64,000 nucleotides of DNA from Dickeya undicola (lineage in GTDB: Bacteria; Pseudomonadota; Gammaproteobacteria; Enterobacterales; Enterobacteriaceae). Shown piece by piece: positions 53,031 through 62,922 of the stretch. The notes beneath the pieces are model-generated. The model was not told the origin of the DNA. It made no database searches and worked only from the letters and a program-made list of their open reading frames with translations. How positions within the stretch are numbered: position 1 is the first letter of the stretch; each line of letters begins with the position of its first letter. The position numbers and the translations under genes are program-made. The DNA is taken from assembly GCF_000784735.1 (NCBI RefSeq), contig NZ_JSYG01000034.1, positions 62,001 to 126,000 of the forward strand, read 5' to 3'.

Positions 53031-54986
53031 TTAATCGCCGAGCGCGTGTTTATGGCGGTGCAGCAGCACCGTCAGGCGGCCAACCGCATCAATAGCCCCC
53101 TCTGGCACCTGATGCTCGCGCAGTAGATGCTGGTATTCATCCATCTGTGTCAGTAACCGGGAAAAATGGCGACGGCGATGGTGCTCATGAGCAGAATCAA
53201 TCACCTGTGCCGCCGTCACCCGCATCTGACGGTGAAACGCAGACAAACTGCTATTAACCGGTAGCTCCAGCGTCCGCAAACGCTGGTGCATCAGAATTAA
53301 CGACAGCGCCAGCCGGTATTTGGCGATGTCATCAGGGAACAGATTCAGTAACAAAAACAGATGCTGGTACAACGCTGGCAGATGATTCTCCCGCCGACGC
53401 GCAGCACGTGTGGATAACGCCGATACCGCACCATACACAAATCGGTTGAGCAGCGCGCGGCCGGTATGCAGCCGGGAGTTGTCTTTGATCAGCAGTACGA
53501 CCAGCAGCGCCAGCACACAACCAATGATTTGGCCAAGCGCATTATCCAAAAACGACGATAAATTGAACGACATTGGATTGGACAATGCCAGTATATTAAG
53601 GGTGCTGACCAACGCCCCCATCGTACCGATTCGTCGTTTCTGTAGTTCAATGCCCAAGACGAATGCCATGATGCCAATACTCAGGCACATCAATAATGCG
53701 CTCTGCTGCGTGGCAGGCAGAACCAGCATAAACATCAATGCGCCCAGTGGTAATGCTAAAATCGCGCCGATCAGAAAGTCTTTCACCGCCATCACCGGGT
53801 TAGGCATCCGGGCAACCAACGCGGTGACGATGGCGATCATCAACATACAAACACTGCCGGACGTCCACCCGGACATCAACCAGAACAGGCACCCCAGCAC
53901 AGTTGTCACACCGGTTCGCAGCCCATTAATCATCGCATAGTGCGTTTGAGCGGATTTCGGTTTGGCAAATACCTCTGACGCCAGCAGTTGCTCCTCCTTT
54001 TTACCAATCCGTGCATTGGTTTTTATCCCACGGGATAGCAACTGATAGCGAGCGCACGCTGACAGCCAGCTCACCAATACCGGTGGCAGGCTTGCACTGT
54101 GCGTAGCCGCCAGGTGACGGAGTTGTCGCAACCGACTACGCAGCTCGGCCGGTGTTGAGACAGGGTTATCCAGCAGCATGACGATTCCGCCGTGCAGCAC
54201 GGCCCTCTCTTCACGCAGCACTAGCCAGACTTCGCAGCTCTGTGTAATCAGAGCCCAGGATTCAGACACCAGCGCATTTAATCGACGCTGACTCCCTTTC
54301 CAACGCGAAGACTCCATCGACAAAATGCTTCCCATGTCATTCAACGCTTTGGTTTTCCTGACCAGGCTATGCCAGTCTGCATCCAGCTCATCGCCACTAA
54401 TGCCGTTGACGCAGCGCTGCAAGAATTGGTATTGCGCCAGCAATAATTCATCCACGGAGTGATCGAGAGCGGGTTTGACCGAGCGCGGGGAAAACAGCAA
54501 ATCGGCTAAAATAGCGCAGACAATACCCAGCACAATCTCACTACACCGTTCCACGGCTAGCTGCGGCAATTGCTGCGGAGCCCCCTGGCTGGCTAGCAAA
54601 ATGATCAGCGTGGTGTAGCCAGACAGCGCAAAAATGTAGGAATTCTCCATTTTCACCAGCGATGACATCCAGACGCAAAAACCCGCCCAGACGCAGCACA
54701 GCAACAGCATCACGACAGGAGCCCGAATCGTCGACATGATGATCACCAGCGCACCGAAGCAACCGATAAACGTGCCGATAATGCGCAGGATACCGCGATG
54801 CCGAATTGCGCCGGAAAACGGTTCTCCTCCGGCCACAAACGCAGGGGCGGAAATCACCAGCGCCGCAGTTAACGCCGCAGTACGGGGAGAACCCATCTGA
54901 AAATAAAATCCGACGATTAGCGGCATGACTACCGCCAGGCTGATTTTTAACGCAAAACGCAGCCGTGCCAGGGGAGAATTATGCAT
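53031..54986 (-). CDS. aaeB: p-Hydroxybenzoic acid efflux pump subunit AaeB
   Basis: AaeB is the FUSC-family inner-membrane component of the aromatic carboxylic acid efflux system. The 651-residue protein has two sets of membrane helices, one in the N-terminal 160 residues and one around 350-500, each followed by a cytoplasmic domain, the family layout. Segments [20 protein letters not shown] and [20 protein letters not shown] fit. It follows aaeA after 14 bases. AaeAB exports hydroxylated aromatic acids, which would be relevant to plant phenolics if the host is a plant pathogen. Confidence 0.95.
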   Translation of the reverse strand: MHNSPLARLRFALKISLAVVMPLIVGFYFQMGSPRTAALTAALVISAPAFVAGGEPFSGAIRHRGILRIIGTFIGCFGALVIIMSTIRAPVVMLLLCCVWAGFCVWMSSLVKMENSYIFALSGYTTLIILLASQGAPQQLPQLAVERCSEIVLGIVCAILADLLFSPRSVKPALDHSVDELLLAQYQFLQRCVNGISGDELDADWHSLVRKTKALNDMGSILSMESSRWKGSQRRLNALVSESWALITQSCEVWLVLREERAVLHGGIVMLLDNPVSTPAELRSRLRQLRHLAATHSASLPPVLVSWLSACARYQLLSRGIKTNARIGKKEEQLLASEVFAKPKSAQTHYAMINGLRTGVTTVLGCLFWLMSGWTSGSVCMLMIAIVTALVARMPNPVMAVKDFLIGAILALPLGALMFMLVLPATQQSALLMCLSIGIMAFVLGIELQKRRIGTMGALVSTLNILALSNPMSFNLSSFLDNALGQIIGCVLALLVVLLIKDNSRLHTGRALLNRFVYGAVSALSTRAARRRENHLPALYQHLFLLLNLFPDDIAKYRLALSLILMHQRLRTLELPVNSSLSAFHRQMRVTAAQVIDSAHEHHRRRHFSRLLTQMDEYQHLLREHQVPEGAIDAVGRLTVLLHRHKHALGD

Positions 54987-55000
54987 GATGCTCTTTCCGC

Positions 55001-55948
55001 TTAACCGAACTCACGCAAACGATGCAGCAGTTGCAGCAGCGGCGACATCGGCCGGGTATTACGCGTCTGTTCACCCGTCACCACCACGGTAGCGGTGGTC
55101 CCAGCCGGGTACAGGTCGCCCCATTGCTGATCAAGGCGAATTTTCACCGGCACCCGCTGCGCCAGCCGCACCCATTCCAGATTGGAGTCCACCGTCGCCA
55201 GCCCTTTGGTATCAGCGGAACTGCTGCTGTTGGTGACACCCGCCGCGATGCTATCCACCGAGCCGAACAAAATCTGGTTGCTCCCCAACGGGGTAATTTC
55301 CACCCGATAACCGGGCCGCACACCCGCCAGCTTGGTTTCTTCCATGTAGGCCAGCAGATAAAACGAACATTTCTTCACTAACGCCACCGCCGTCGAGCCA
55401 CGGGTAATGAATTCGCCAGTATGCACATGCAGGTTGGTGACCCAACCATCGGCTGGAGCCCGTACTACCGTGCGCGCCAGGTCGAGTTTCGCCAGTTCCA
55501 GTTCAGCCTGCGCCTTCGCCAGTTGGTGCTGCGTGGTCTGCAACGCATTGCCGGATTGTTCTATTTCTTCGCGCGACATCGCCTGCACGCCGAGGCGCAA
55601 ACGACGCGCCGACTCTCGTTTTTTCTCATCGACCAGCGCCTGATAATAGTCCACATCAGCCTGTGCCTGTTCCAGCGCCTGTTGGTAACGCGGTTGGTCA
55701 ACCACGAACAGCACATCGCCTTGCTTCACTGGCTGGTTATCCTGCACTTTCACATCGGTCAGCAGGCCACTGACATCGGGAGCAATCGCCACCACATCAG
55801 CACTGAAACGGGCATCGCGGGTCCAGGGAGATTCGGTGTAAAACGACCACACTCGCACCAGCGCTACCGCAGCCAGCAACACCAGCACGAGCGTGATGGC
55901 TATGCGGCTCACTTTCTTTATCATCACTTTTAAAACAGATGCTTTCAC
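55001..55948 (-). CDS. aaeA: p-Hydroxybenzoic acid efflux pump subunit AaeA
   Basis: AaeA is the membrane-fusion (HlyD-type) partner of AaeB. The 315-residue protein has one N-terminal membrane helix, a biotinyl-lipoyl-like region ([20 protein letters not shown]), a coiled-coil hairpin (about 85-160) and [21 protein letters not shown] chose the GTG at 55948 because GAGG lies five bases before it, overlapping the aaeX stop. An ATG at 55924 would give 307 residues, close to E. coli (310), but has no ribosome site. Confidence 0.94.
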   Translation of the reverse strand: MKASVLKVMIKKVSRIAITLVLVLLAAVALVRVWSFYTESPWTRDARFSADVVAIAPDVSGLLTDVKVQDNQPVKQGDVLFVVDQPRYQQALEQAQADVDYYQALVDEKKRESARRLRLGVQAMSREEIEQSGNALQTTQHQLAKAQAELELAKLDLARTVVRAPADGWVTNLHVHTGEFITRGSTAVALVKKCSFYLLAYMEETKLAGVRPGYRVEITPLGSNQILFGSVDSIAAGVTNSSSSADTKGLATVDSNLEWVRLAQRVPVKIRLDQQWGDLYPAGTTATVVVTGEQTRNTRPMSPLLQLLHRLREFG

Positions 55949-55955
55949 AACAACC

Positions 55956-56159
55956 TCAAAGACCGAAATGAAACAGCAGGTAGAACAGGCAGACAAACAG
56001 TGCAGTATTAAACAACGCCGGATGCCACACGTAATCGTAGATACCGGTAGGATGTAGTAGCCGGATACCAATAAAAAACAGCGCCAGCGTCACCAACAGC
56101 ACAAAAAACACGGGCGGAAACGACAGGCCGAATAGCACCATGACCGGGAGTGAATGCAT
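55956..56159 (-). CDS. aaeX: Small membrane protein AaeX
   Basis: The 67-residue protein has the same length as E. coli AaeX and the same pattern ([39 protein letters not shown]), with two membrane helices of the DUF1656 family. It is the first gene of aaeXAB and its role is unclear. The start at 56159 follows AAGGA by seven bases; the open frame to 56198 was not used. Confidence 0.92.
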   Translation of the reverse strand: MHSLPVMVLFGLSFPPVFFVLLVTLALFFIGIRLLHPTGIYDYVWHPALFNTALFVCLFYLLFHFGL

Positions 56160-56493
56160 CCTCTGTTCCTTCTTGATTGACTGCCACATTGCCATCACGT
56201 GTGTCAGCCATACCTAGGCCGGTGATGGGAAAAGACGGATACCCACTCCCACCGACATCACTGCCGATGGCTGAAAGACACAGCGTTAATTGAATAATCA
56301 CGACGGTGGGGATCTGATGTAATGCAGAGTACTTGCGACGTTAAATCAGCGTATTAACCCCTTTGGAACGACCACAGCAGCAAACACGAGTAATCAGGTC
56401 CGCTCTTCGTGGTTAAACCAGCTATATTATGAAACGTTATTATTATGTTATCTACGCAGTGTGATCTAAATCACTTTTAAGCTAGGGTTAACA
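56160..56493. promoter_or_regulatory. Divergent aaeX-aaeR control region
   Basis: This 334-base stretch should hold the AaeR-dependent aaeXAB promoter and the aaeR promoter. A strong CRP-like site lies next to aaeR. Most of the rest shows only AT-rich sequence near 56410-56450; I could not fix the AaeR box by eye. Confidence 0.5.
56460..56475 (+). promoter_or_regulatory. CRP-like site just upstream of aaeR
   Basis: TGTGA-TCTAAA-TCACT matches the CRP core at nine of ten half-site positions. It ends 18 bases before the aaeR ATG, so binding there would more likely repress aaeR or act on the divergent aaeX promoter. Confidence 0.5.
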
Positions 56494-57438
56494 ATGGAAC
56501 GATTAAAGAGTATGTCGGTCTTCGCCAGCGTCGTGGAGTTCGGTTCATTTACTGCGGCAGCTCGCCAGTTGGAGATGAGCGTATCCGCCGTTAGCCAGAC
56601 CGTTACCCGGCTGGAAGATGAATTGCAGGTGAAACTGCTCAACCGCAGCACTCGCAGCATCGGACTCACGGAAGCTGGCAGAATTTATTACCACGGTTGC
56701 CGCCGCATGTTGCACGAAGCGCAGGAAGTGCATGAGCAGTTATATGCCTTCAACAACACACTGATCGGTACGTTACATATTGGTAGTTCCGCCACGATGG
56801 CGCAAAACGTGCTCGCTACCATGACGGCCGATATGCTGAAGGAATACCCAGGATTGTCGGTCAACCTGGTGTGTGGCATTCCCGCACCAGACCTGATTGC
56901 CGACGGGTTAGACATCGTCATTCGGGTTGGGGCGTTGCAAGATTCCAGCCTGTACAGTACCCGTATCGGTTCGATGCCGATGGTGGTTTGCGCGTCCAAA
57001 AGCTATCTTGCGCAAAACAGCGTGCCGGAAAAGCCCGGTGATGTGAGCAATGCGTCCTGGCTGGAGTACAGTGTCCGCCCACACAGTGAATTTGAGCTGA
57101 TAGCGCCAGAAGGCATCACCACCCGGCTGATGCCACAAGGGCGCTTCGTCACCAATGACCCGTTGACGCTGATTCGCTGGCTGAAACACGGTGCAGGCAT
57201 CGCCTATGTGCCGCTGATGTGGGTGTTTGAAGAGATCAAGCGCGGCGAAATAGAGATCCTGTTCCCGCGTTATCATTCAGACCCGCGTCCGGTCTATGCG
57301 CTCTACACCCGCCGCGACAATCTGCCGCTGAAAGTACAGGTGTGCATTAATTACCTGACCGAGTATTTCAACAAGGTAGCGTTAATCTATCAGGGATACC
57401 GGCAGGAAAATCCGCAAAGCACGTTGTCGCAGAAATAA
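56494..57438 (+). CDS. aaeR: LysR-type activator AaeR
   Basis: AaeR activates aaeXAB in response to aromatic carboxylic acids in E. coli. The 314-residue protein is close to E. coli AaeR, with the N-terminal helix-turn-helix (VEFGSFTAAARQLEMSVSAV), RSTRSIGLTEAGRIYY and the effector domain (NLVCGIPAPDLIADGLDIVI, VPLMWVFEEIKRGE). It is divergent from aaeX. A hairpin after its stop separates it from tldD. Confidence 0.95.
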   Translation: MERLKSMSVFASVVEFGSFTAAARQLEMSVSAVSQTVTRLEDELQVKLLNRSTRSIGLTEAGRIYYHGCRRMLHEAQEVHEQLYAFNNTLIGTLHIGSSATMAQNVLATMTADMLKEYPGLSVNLVCGIPAPDLIADGLDIVIRVGALQDSSLYSTRIGSMPMVVCASKSYLAQNSVPEKPGDVSNASWLEYSVRPHSEFELIAPEGITTRLMPQGRFVTNDPLTLIRWLKHGAGIAYVPLMWVFEEIKRGEIEILFPRYHSDPRPVYALYTRRDNLPLKVQVCINYLTEYFNKVALIYQGYRQENPQSTLSQK

Positions 57439-57463
57439 ATCAGGCCGCATCGGCGGCCTGATT
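57438..57463. terminator. Bidirectional hairpin between aaeR and tldD
   Basis: AATCAGGCCGC and GCGGCCTGATT form an 11-bp stem with loop ATCG between the two convergent genes. There is no strong T run on either side. Confidence 0.65.
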
Positions 57464-57484
57464 GAGCAACGAATGAAACAACGC

Positions 57485-58930
57485 TTAGGCGGTGCCACCC
57501 ACTGTAATGTTGTCGAGCTTCAAGGTCGGCTGACCGACGCCGACCGGCAGGCTTTGCCCTTCCTTGCCGCATACCCCGACGCCTCTATCCAGCGCCAGAT
57601 CGTTGCCAACCATCGAGATCTTCTGCATGGCTTCAATGCCGGAACCAATCAGCGTTGCGCCTTTCACCGGTTTGGTGACACGGCCGTTCTCGATCAGGTA
57701 CGCCTCGGAGGTGGAGAACACGAACTTGCCGGAGGTGATATCCACCTGGCCGCCGCCAAAGTTCGGCGCGTACAAACCATAATCCACACTGGCGATGATC
57801 TCTTCCGGGGTGGATTTGCCTGCCAGCATGTAGGTGTTGGTCATACGCGGCATCGGTAGATGAGCATAAGACTCGCGGCGACCGTTGCCGGTTGGCGCGA
57901 CACCCATCAGACGGGCGTTCAGTTTGTCCTGCATGTAACCTTTGAGAATACCGTTCTCAATCAGTACGTTGTATTGACCGGGCACGCCTTCATCGTCCAT
58001 CGCCAGCGAACCACGACGCCCTTCCAGCGTGCCGTCATCCACCACCGTACACAGCTCGGATGCTACCAGCTTGCCGACCTGACCGCTAAACACCGAGGTG
58101 CCGCGACGGTTGAAGTCGCCTTCCAGACCGTGCCCGACCGCTTCGTGCAACAGCACTCCCGGCCAGCCAGCGCCCAGAACCACCGGCATCATCCCCGCCG
58201 GTGCCGCCACGGCGGACAAATTGACCAATGCCATGCGCACCGCTTCTTTGGCCCAGGCCTCCGCCCGCACTTCGCCATCCGCCTGCTGCCAGAAATAGTC
58301 GTAGCCGGTACGCGCGCCGCCGCCGCTGGAACCGCGTTCACGGCGGCCGTTTTCTTCCACCAGCACGCTGACGGACAACCGCACCAGCGGGCGAACGTCC
58401 GCTGCCAGCGTGCCATCGGTGGCCGCCACCAGAATCAGCTCATACACGCCGGTCAGACTGGCGGTGACTTCCTGCACACGCGCATCCGCCGCGCGGGCGG
58501 TGGCGTCAACCCGTTGTAGCAGCGCGATTTTCTCTTCACGAGTCAGGCTGTCCAGCGGATTGGCCTGCGGGTACAGGCCGCGATGCGGCACTTCGCCCAG
58601 CGTTTTAACCGCGCCGTTGCCCTGCTCGCGCACAATGCTGCGTGCGGCCTGCGCGCTTTGCTGCAGCGCGTTGAGCGTAATTTGATCGGCGTAGGCAAAA
58701 CCGGTCTTCTCGCCATTAATGGCCCGGATACCCACGCCCTGATCGATATGATAAGAACCGTCCTTGATGATGCGGTCTTCCAGCACCCAGGATTCATGGT
58801 AGCTTGACTGAAAATACAGGTCGGCGTAGTCGATACGCCGTTCACTCAACGTGCCTAGAATAGACTGTAAATCCTGATGGTTCAGTTTATTGGCCGTGAG
58901 TAATTGCTCACTGACAAACGTCAGACTCAT
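57485..58930 (-). CDS. tldD: Metalloprotease TldD
   Basis: TldD is the catalytic subunit of the TldD/TldE protease, which threads unfolded peptides, processes microcin B17 and degrades CcdA in E. coli. The 481-residue protein has the E. coli length and the zinc motif HEAVGH (His262, Glu263, His266) in [18 protein letters not shown]. It lies 46 bases downstream of yhdP in the same direction. Its partner pmbA is only about 6.5 kb away, unlike in E. coli. Confidence 0.97.
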   Translation of the reverse strand: MSLTFVSEQLLTANKLNHQDLQSILGTLSERRIDYADLYFQSSYHESWVLEDRIIKDGSYHIDQGVGIRAINGEKTGFAYADQITLNALQQSAQAARSIVREQGNGAVKTLGEVPHRGLYPQANPLDSLTREEKIALLQRVDATARAADARVQEVTASLTGVYELILVAATDGTLAADVRPLVRLSVSVLVEENGRRERGSSGGGARTGYDYFWQQADGEVRAEAWAKEAVRMALVNLSAVAAPAGMMPVVLGAGWPGVLLHEAVGHGLEGDFNRRGTSVFSGQVGKLVASELCTVVDDGTLEGRRGSLAMDDEGVPGQYNVLIENGILKGYMQDKLNARLMGVAPTGNGRRESYAHLPMPRMTNTYMLAGKSTPEEIIASVDYGLYAPNFGGGQVDITSGKFVFSTSEAYLIENGRVTKPVKGATLIGSGIEAMQKISMVGNDLALDRGVGVCGKEGQSLPVGVGQPTLKLDNITVGGTA

Positions 58931-58976
58931 AGAATGTCACTCTTATTGTCAATGTCATCAGATAACCAGACCGCAG

Positions 58977-61900
58977 TTACTGGCCCGCCGCCTCGGCAGC
59001 ATTGGCTTTTTGCGGTTCACGCACTACTTCCTGAATCTTTGGTTGATCCACACTACCGGAAATGTGGTAACGAATCAGGGATATTTTACTCCATAGCGGT
59101 GCCAGCACCTTGCTGGCGGCAAACACCGCCGCCCCGATGACCGGGTTGACCGCAAAGGCGGTTGCCACACCGACGGTAGCCGAAATTTCCGGTGCCACCA
59201 CCGCGTCCATCGACAGGTCGCGTTTCACCAGGTCGATGTCGCCTTTCATGGCAATATCCGCCTCAAGCCCATCCACCAACAGATTATCGGTATGCAGCAC
59301 CCCGTCTTTTATCCACGCCGTGCTGCGAACCGAGTCAAAGTAAAAGCCTTTGCCGAAGGTGTCGCTGAAATCAAACTGTAGCTTACGCAACAGCGCATCG
59401 AAACTCACCAGCCGTAATAATTGCCCGGCCTGACCGGTGCCGACGTTGACGATTTCGCCTTTGCCAATATCGGTTTTCAAAATCCCGCTCAGGCTCGGAA
59501 TATGCGGTGCCCACGGCGAGCCACGCCAGTAGAGGTCGTAGTCAATCTTGAATGCACCGGCACGTAGCGGTGTCGCCAGCCCCAGCCAGTCGGCGTTATC
59601 GCTCAAGCTGCTGCCAGACAATTGCCCTTTTATCGCGGTGCGGGTGCCTTCGCCACTTTCCTGCCAGCTTCCATCCAGCGTCAGCCTGGCCTTACCGTTA
59701 TTGACCAGCCCATTAGCCAGCACCAGTTTGTTGGGTTCCGGTTGCAGCGTGCCTTTCATCTGCCCGACGTTTTGCCCCATCAACCAGCATTCACGGCATT
59801 CAAACTGCAATGCAGGCCAGTCCTCAAAACGAATGCTGGGATCGTTGAGCGGCGATTTCTTCTCTGCCAACGCCGCCGGGTTAGTCGCATCGTCCCCTTG
59901 CCACTGCGGATTATAATAAAGATAGCGCACATCGCCACGCCACAGCCCGGAAGTGGGGATCAGCAGGCGACCGTCGATTTCCCTGCCGGTGGCGGTAATT
60001 TCACTGCTGCCATTCTGGCGGCGACTGGTAAACATCAGGTCATGCCATTGCTGACCGAGTATTTTCAGTTCCGGCGTGGTTAGCGTCACCCGCTCCGGCC
60101 ACTGAAAACGGTTGGTCCCGGCCTGTGCCGTAACCGCGTTACGCACGCCGGGCAGCAGCGCCAGCCAACGCTCGCCGTCCAGCGGCGGCAACGCCAGCGT
60201 CAGTGACGAGTCATCCGGCAGCGGAGGGGGCTTGCTCCCTTCCTGCCAGGCAGCTCGCGTCAGCATGACGTTGTTATCTTTAAGCAGCCACTGACTGTTG
60301 AAAGACTGGTTTTTTCCCAATGAACCGGTGAGTGAGAAACCGCGCACGTCCCCTTTGGCGCTGACCTGCAACCCCAAGGCCGTTCCTCCGGCTTTATTTA
60401 GCGGAGAAGGTAAGTGACTGCTCACTTCTTTAAGGTCGCTCTGAACCGTTACTTCATAACTGGATGACCCCTGATGCGGCAGCGTTACCTGTACCGCACT
60501 CTGCCAGCCAGCATTGCCATTCAGCGCCGCCGCTACCGGCTTGGGCAGCCCCGGCAAACGCGACACCGCCCAGCTTCCCTGCAAGCCAACATTAACCAGA
60601 AACGCCTTTTCCTGTTCCTGAGTCGAGAAGTTGAAGGTCAGCGGCTGATCGAGCCAGTGTGCCTGTAGCGTCTGGCTGGAGAGGTTGCCGTTATCATAGT
60701 GGAATCGCCCGCTAACGGACTGGAGCGCCACATCCAGCGGTTTGATAAACAGACGGTTATTGTTGAGCGCCACATCACCGCTGGCCTTCACCTGCCCACC
60801 ATTGAGCGGGATGTCGAGATGCAGGTTACCCTGCACGTCGCCACCAATCTGAAGCTGCGTCAGCGCGCCACCTAACGTCGATTTCAGCGGTGTTTGTGAG
60901 AAGTAATCACTCACTTGCTTACCGGAACCGCTAATATCACCGTCAATCAGCAGTTTTTCTTTGCTGTAATCCGGGATGACCGCATTGATGTTACGGCCCT
61001 CGGCCTCCCCCAACTTCACCTGCGGTGCCAGCATCCACAGACCGTTGTTAAGAAAGTTAAGCGTGATATTCAGATTGTCCAGCGCGGGCCAACCGGGTTG
61101 AAACTCAAAGCGCGATTTTTCCAGCGGCACCCAGACCTGAAACTGCCCTTCCTGATGCTCGAACGGGAACTGCGCCGGGTTACCGGCGAACACCAGCGTG
61201 GCATTATCCACCTGCCCCGATTTGATAGCTCCAGTCAGATAATCCACCAAATCCTTACCCATAAAAGGTTCGGGATAATAGCGCCAGGCATCAGCGGCGT
61301 CGCCAAGCCGAATCCCGGCCAGAATGTCCAGACGCGGTTCTCCCTGAGCTGGGTGGCGATAGCGGAAATCACCATTAGCCCACAACGAACGGGAACGAAC
61401 GTCGAGCCCTTTCCCCCACAGCTCCCACCCCTGAGCGTTGCTGCGCCAGTCCAGCGTGGCGTCCGCCTGCCGGATATCCAGCGGGGCGCGGAACATATCC
61501 TGATACGGTAAGGTACTCTGTGCCAGATTCACCCGTACCCGCCCGCGTGCCAGGCTGCCCATCGCCTCGCCAGAAACATGATTGGCCCCCGGCAGCCGTT
61601 GCCAGTTTTTCCAACCGACATCCTGCCAGTTCGCCTGAAAGCGGGTTTGCTCGGGTTGCTGCAAGGGGATATCCAGCGCCAGCGTGGTCAGTTGCCCTTC
61701 CGGTTGCAGTGCCTGCCAGCGGGCTTTCAATTCGGGCGTAGTCGTACTGAGCAGCGGCAGCAACGGCCCCAGACGCTCCAGCGCCAGATGACGACCGCGG
61801 ATGCGTAACTCGGCCGGGCGGTCTGGCCCCAGCAACTGAGTATCCGCGGGCAGCCACAGAGCGGACAATTGCCCTTTTGGCCAGTTGACACCATCGGTGG

Positions 61901-62831
61901 ACAGGTTCAGCGCCGGGACATCCAGCTGCCAGCCGTTCTGGTAGCGGCTAGCGTGCAGCGTCATGCCGTTAATTCCCAGCCGGTGCAACGCGGTGCCATC
62001 ACGCCAGCTGGCATCGCCCTGGCTTAGCAATAGATCGCCGCCGTACATGTCGCCTTCTCGCACCTGCAACCAGGCCGAGAGGCTAAAATTGGCGCTCTCC
62101 AGCCCAGTGTTGTTGCGAATCCAGCGGCCCAGCCACGGTTTCATGTCGATGTTGTCGGCTTGCAGATAGACCACGCCGTTATTCAGCCAACCCTGCTCAT
62201 CGCGCAAATCCATGCGCAGTTGCACCACACCATGCTGACCATTGAAGCTTGATAGGCTGATTTGCCCTTCCGCCCGGTGCCGGTTTTTACCGTTCAACCA
62301 GGTCAACTGGGGAATTTGCAACTCGGCTTGGGTGCCCGCCGGGGTCAGGAAACGGATGCGACTATTACGTAGATCAAAATGATCGAACTGTCGCAGGAAC
62401 AACGAACCAAATTGATCCGGCTCCCAGGTGCGGGTGCGTTGCCTCTCGGGGTCGATCGGCGTTTTGATGTCTACTTGCAGGTGATAAAACGTGAGATCGC
62501 GGAATTTCCACTTCAGATGCAACAGCGACTGCCAGACATCCAGCGCCACCGAAATGCGTTCCGATTGCCAATCGGCATTCGGATGATGAATACGAAGATT
62601 GGTGATATCCAGCGTGGGGCCAAAGGTTTCCCAACTGCCGCTAAGGCTCTCCACCTCCATCGGCAGGCCGGTGACGGACTGCGCCCAGGCCACAACCTGT
62701 GGCCGGAAGGTATCCAGCATCGGCAGCGCCATCCTCAGGCTGCTGACCAGCAACGCGACCAGTACAATCAGAATGGCCCCCGTGGCTGCTGCAATTCCGG
62801 GCAATCGTTTTATGCCGGCCAGTCGCCTCAC
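58977..62831 (-). CDS. yhdP: AsmA-like envelope lipid transport protein YhdP
   Basis: YhdP is a very long bridge-like protein that with TamB and YdbH moves phospholipids to the outer membrane. The 1284-residue product has an N-terminal membrane helix (about 12-33) and then beta-rich repeats, with DUF3971/AsmA-type C-terminal segments (GTGQAGQLLRLVSFDALLRK, VAPEISATVGVATAFAVNPV). E. coli YhdP is 1266 residues and begins MRRLPGI. The GTG at 62831 starts MRRLAGIKRLPGI and lies six bases after GAGGAG, so it was preferred to the GTG at 62855. Confidence 0.95.
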   Translation of the reverse strand: MRRLAGIKRLPGIAAATGAILIVLVALLVSSLRMALPMLDTFRPQVVAWAQSVTGLPMEVESLSGSWETFGPTLDITNLRIHHPNADWQSERISVALDVWQSLLHLKWKFRDLTFYHLQVDIKTPIDPERQRTRTWEPDQFGSLFLRQFDHFDLRNSRIRFLTPAGTQAELQIPQLTWLNGKNRHRAEGQISLSSFNGQHGVVQLRMDLRDEQGWLNNGVVYLQADNIDMKPWLGRWIRNNTGLESANFSLSAWLQVREGDMYGGDLLLSQGDASWRDGTALHRLGINGMTLHASRYQNGWQLDVPALNLSTDGVNWPKGQLSALWLPADTQLLGPDRPAELRIRGRHLALERLGPLLPLLSTTTPELKARWQALQPEGQLTTLALDIPLQQPEQTRFQANWQDVGWKNWQRLPGANHVSGEAMGSLARGRVRVNLAQSTLPYQDMFRAPLDIRQADATLDWRSNAQGWELWGKGLDVRSRSLWANGDFRYRHPAQGEPRLDILAGIRLGDAADAWRYYPEPFMGKDLVDYLTGAIKSGQVDNATLVFAGNPAQFPFEHQEGQFQVWVPLEKSRFEFQPGWPALDNLNITLNFLNNGLWMLAPQVKLGEAEGRNINAVIPDYSKEKLLIDGDISGSGKQVSDYFSQTPLKSTLGGALTQLQIGGDVQGNLHLDIPLNGGQVKASGDVALNNNRLFIKPLDVALQSVSGRFHYDNGNLSSQTLQAHWLDQPLTFNFSTQEQEKAFLVNVGLQGSWAVSRLPGLPKPVAAALNGNAGWQSAVQVTLPHQGSSSYEVTVQSDLKEVSSHLPSPLNKAGGTALGLQVSAKGDVRGFSLTGSLGKNQSFNSQWLLKDNNVMLTRAAWQEGSKPPPLPDDSSLTLALPPLDGERWLALLPGVRNAVTAQAGTNRFQWPERVTLTTPELKILGQQWHDLMFTSRRQNGSSEITATGREIDGRLLIPTSGLWRGDVRYLYYNPQWQGDDATNPAALAEKKSPLNDPSIRFEDWPALQFECRECWLMGQNVGQMKGTLQPEPNKLVLANGLVNNGKARLTLDGSWQESGEGTRTAIKGQLSGSSLSDNADWLGLATPLRAGAFKIDYDLYWRGSPWAPHIPSLSGILKTDIGKGEIVNVGTGQAGQLLRLVSFDALLRKLQFDFSDTFGKGFYFDSVRSTAWIKDGVLHTDNLLVDGLEADIAMKGDIDLVKRDLSMDAVVAPEISATVGVATAFAVNPVIGAAVFAASKVLAPLWSKISLIRYHISGSVDQPKIQEVVREPQKANAAEAAGQ

Positions 62832-62922
62832 ACATGTCTCCTCGTTGTTCGTCACCGGCGACGAGCGAAAACCTTAACAGAGAAAAACCCACCAGCCAGA
62901 CTTGGCGGCGGGCGGCATGACC

